Positions 63,425-64,000 of a stretch of DNA of 64,000 nt are shown in pieces; the first letter of the stretch is position 1, and each line of letters begins with the position of its first letter. The notes beneath the pieces were generated by a model. The model saw only the letters and a list, made by a program, of their open reading frames with translations, made no database searches and had not been told where the DNA came from. The translations under genes were made by a program, and so were the position numbers. The DNA is from Brachypodius melanocephalos (taxonomy: Eukaryota > Chordata > Aves > Passeriformes > Pycnonotidae): assembly GCA_013398615.1 (NCBI GenBank), contig VZSR01000520.1, forward strand, positions 22,589,949 to 22,653,948. Direction: 5' to 3'.

Positions 63425-63943
63425 GGTGGGTGGTTGGCCGTTTTTGGTTTTGGATTCAGTAGGCATTGAGACTAACTATATCTGACTCCTGTATTTATGT
63501 TTGTTTTTCTGTTGTGCAGTACATTCCGAGACACTGGCACTGAAATAAGATTCTCTACTTTCAGTAAGCCATTATCACACAATGTAAATTCTCCAGCTCT
63601 ACTACTCCCTGACAGTTTCAACATTGCTTTTTAATTCCATCTTTCAGCCAAAGAATGGTGGTAACATATTAGGACTGACTTCTAACTTGTTAGCCTCAGA
63701 GGAATACTTCAAAACATAGACACTACTAAGGATTGACATTTACAATTTCAACAGTTAAAAGCTGAAAATAGGGTTTCCATTTCTTGCATCAAGGTAAATA
63801 ATACTTAAAACCATGAATCTTTTGCATTGCTATGTTATATCAAGAATTTCCAATGTTTAAAACTAGAATTGTATTAAACTGTTTTAATATTTAATGTAAA
63901 AAATACTGCTTGTAGATTATGAATAGAAGCATAAAATTGGACT

Positions 63944-64000
63944 CTGTTCTCTGTTTCTTCTCCCTTTTCTCTTCAGTCCTTTCAGTGATAGGAAACAGAA
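63944..64000 (+). other. Strong splice acceptor and start of a candidate exon at the window edge
   Basis: From about 63,944 to 63,974 there are almost only pyrimidines (TTCTTCTCCCTTTTCTCTTC), followed by AG at 63,975-63,976, the best polypyrimidine-AG in the window. The following 24 bases (63,977-64,000) are open in the two frames that continue the candidate exon at 62,512-62,632. The window ends before the exon can be judged. Confidence 0.4.

Noticed and set aside
1..64000. CRISPR arrays, tRNA, rRNA, bacterial operons, riboswitches
   Set aside because: No regularly spaced repeats, cloverleaf sequences, rRNA-like segments or compact gene clusters were seen; the sequence is vertebrate in character.

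Overview
This window looks like nuclear DNA from a bird. It is AT-rich and has no dense coding. It carries truncated CR1 non-LTR retrotransposons whose 3' tails end in the typical ATTCTATGATTCTAT-type repeat, plus scraps resembling avian endogenous-retrovirus LTRs. Another archosaur or a turtle is not strictly excluded, since both also carry CR1. I see no bacterial genes, operons, CRISPR arrays, rRNA or tRNA.

Layout. 1-12.7 kb is unannotated AT-rich sequence. The one notable part is a patch at about 5.46-5.86 kb on the minus strand that reads like a frameshifted fragment of a protein-coding copy. At 12.7-13.9 kb there are two CR1 tails in opposite orientation around a (CA)16 microsatellite. 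From 13.9 to 38.5 kb is a 24.6 kb stretch with no recognisable interspersed repeat and no convincing gene; its one coding-like item is a cysteine-rich 49-codon frame behind a good splice acceptor at 25.35 kb. Two antisense CR1 tails lie at 38.5 and 40.9 kb. 41.3-51.4 kb is again non-coding, with several microsatellites and a possible LTR fragment at 48.26 kb. From 51.4 to 63.4 kb the window is repeat-dense: a 2 kb CR1 with a decayed reverse-transcriptase ORF, an LTR-like block at 56.15 kb, three shorter CR1 tails, and a 0.7 kb CR1 at 62.7 kb.

The best case for a host gene is at the right end. A 121 bp segment (62,512-62,632) lies between a good acceptor and a plausible donor. A very strong polypyrimidine-CAG acceptor follows at 63,976, and two of the three frames stay open through the join. 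The CR1 at 62.7-63.4 kb would then sit inside a short intron of a plus-strand gene entering from the left. I cannot name that gene.

The window is therefore best described as intronic or intergenic DNA, shaped mainly by CR1 decay. I found no evidence for a new multi-gene system. The findings are candidate exons, coding remnants and structural oddities.
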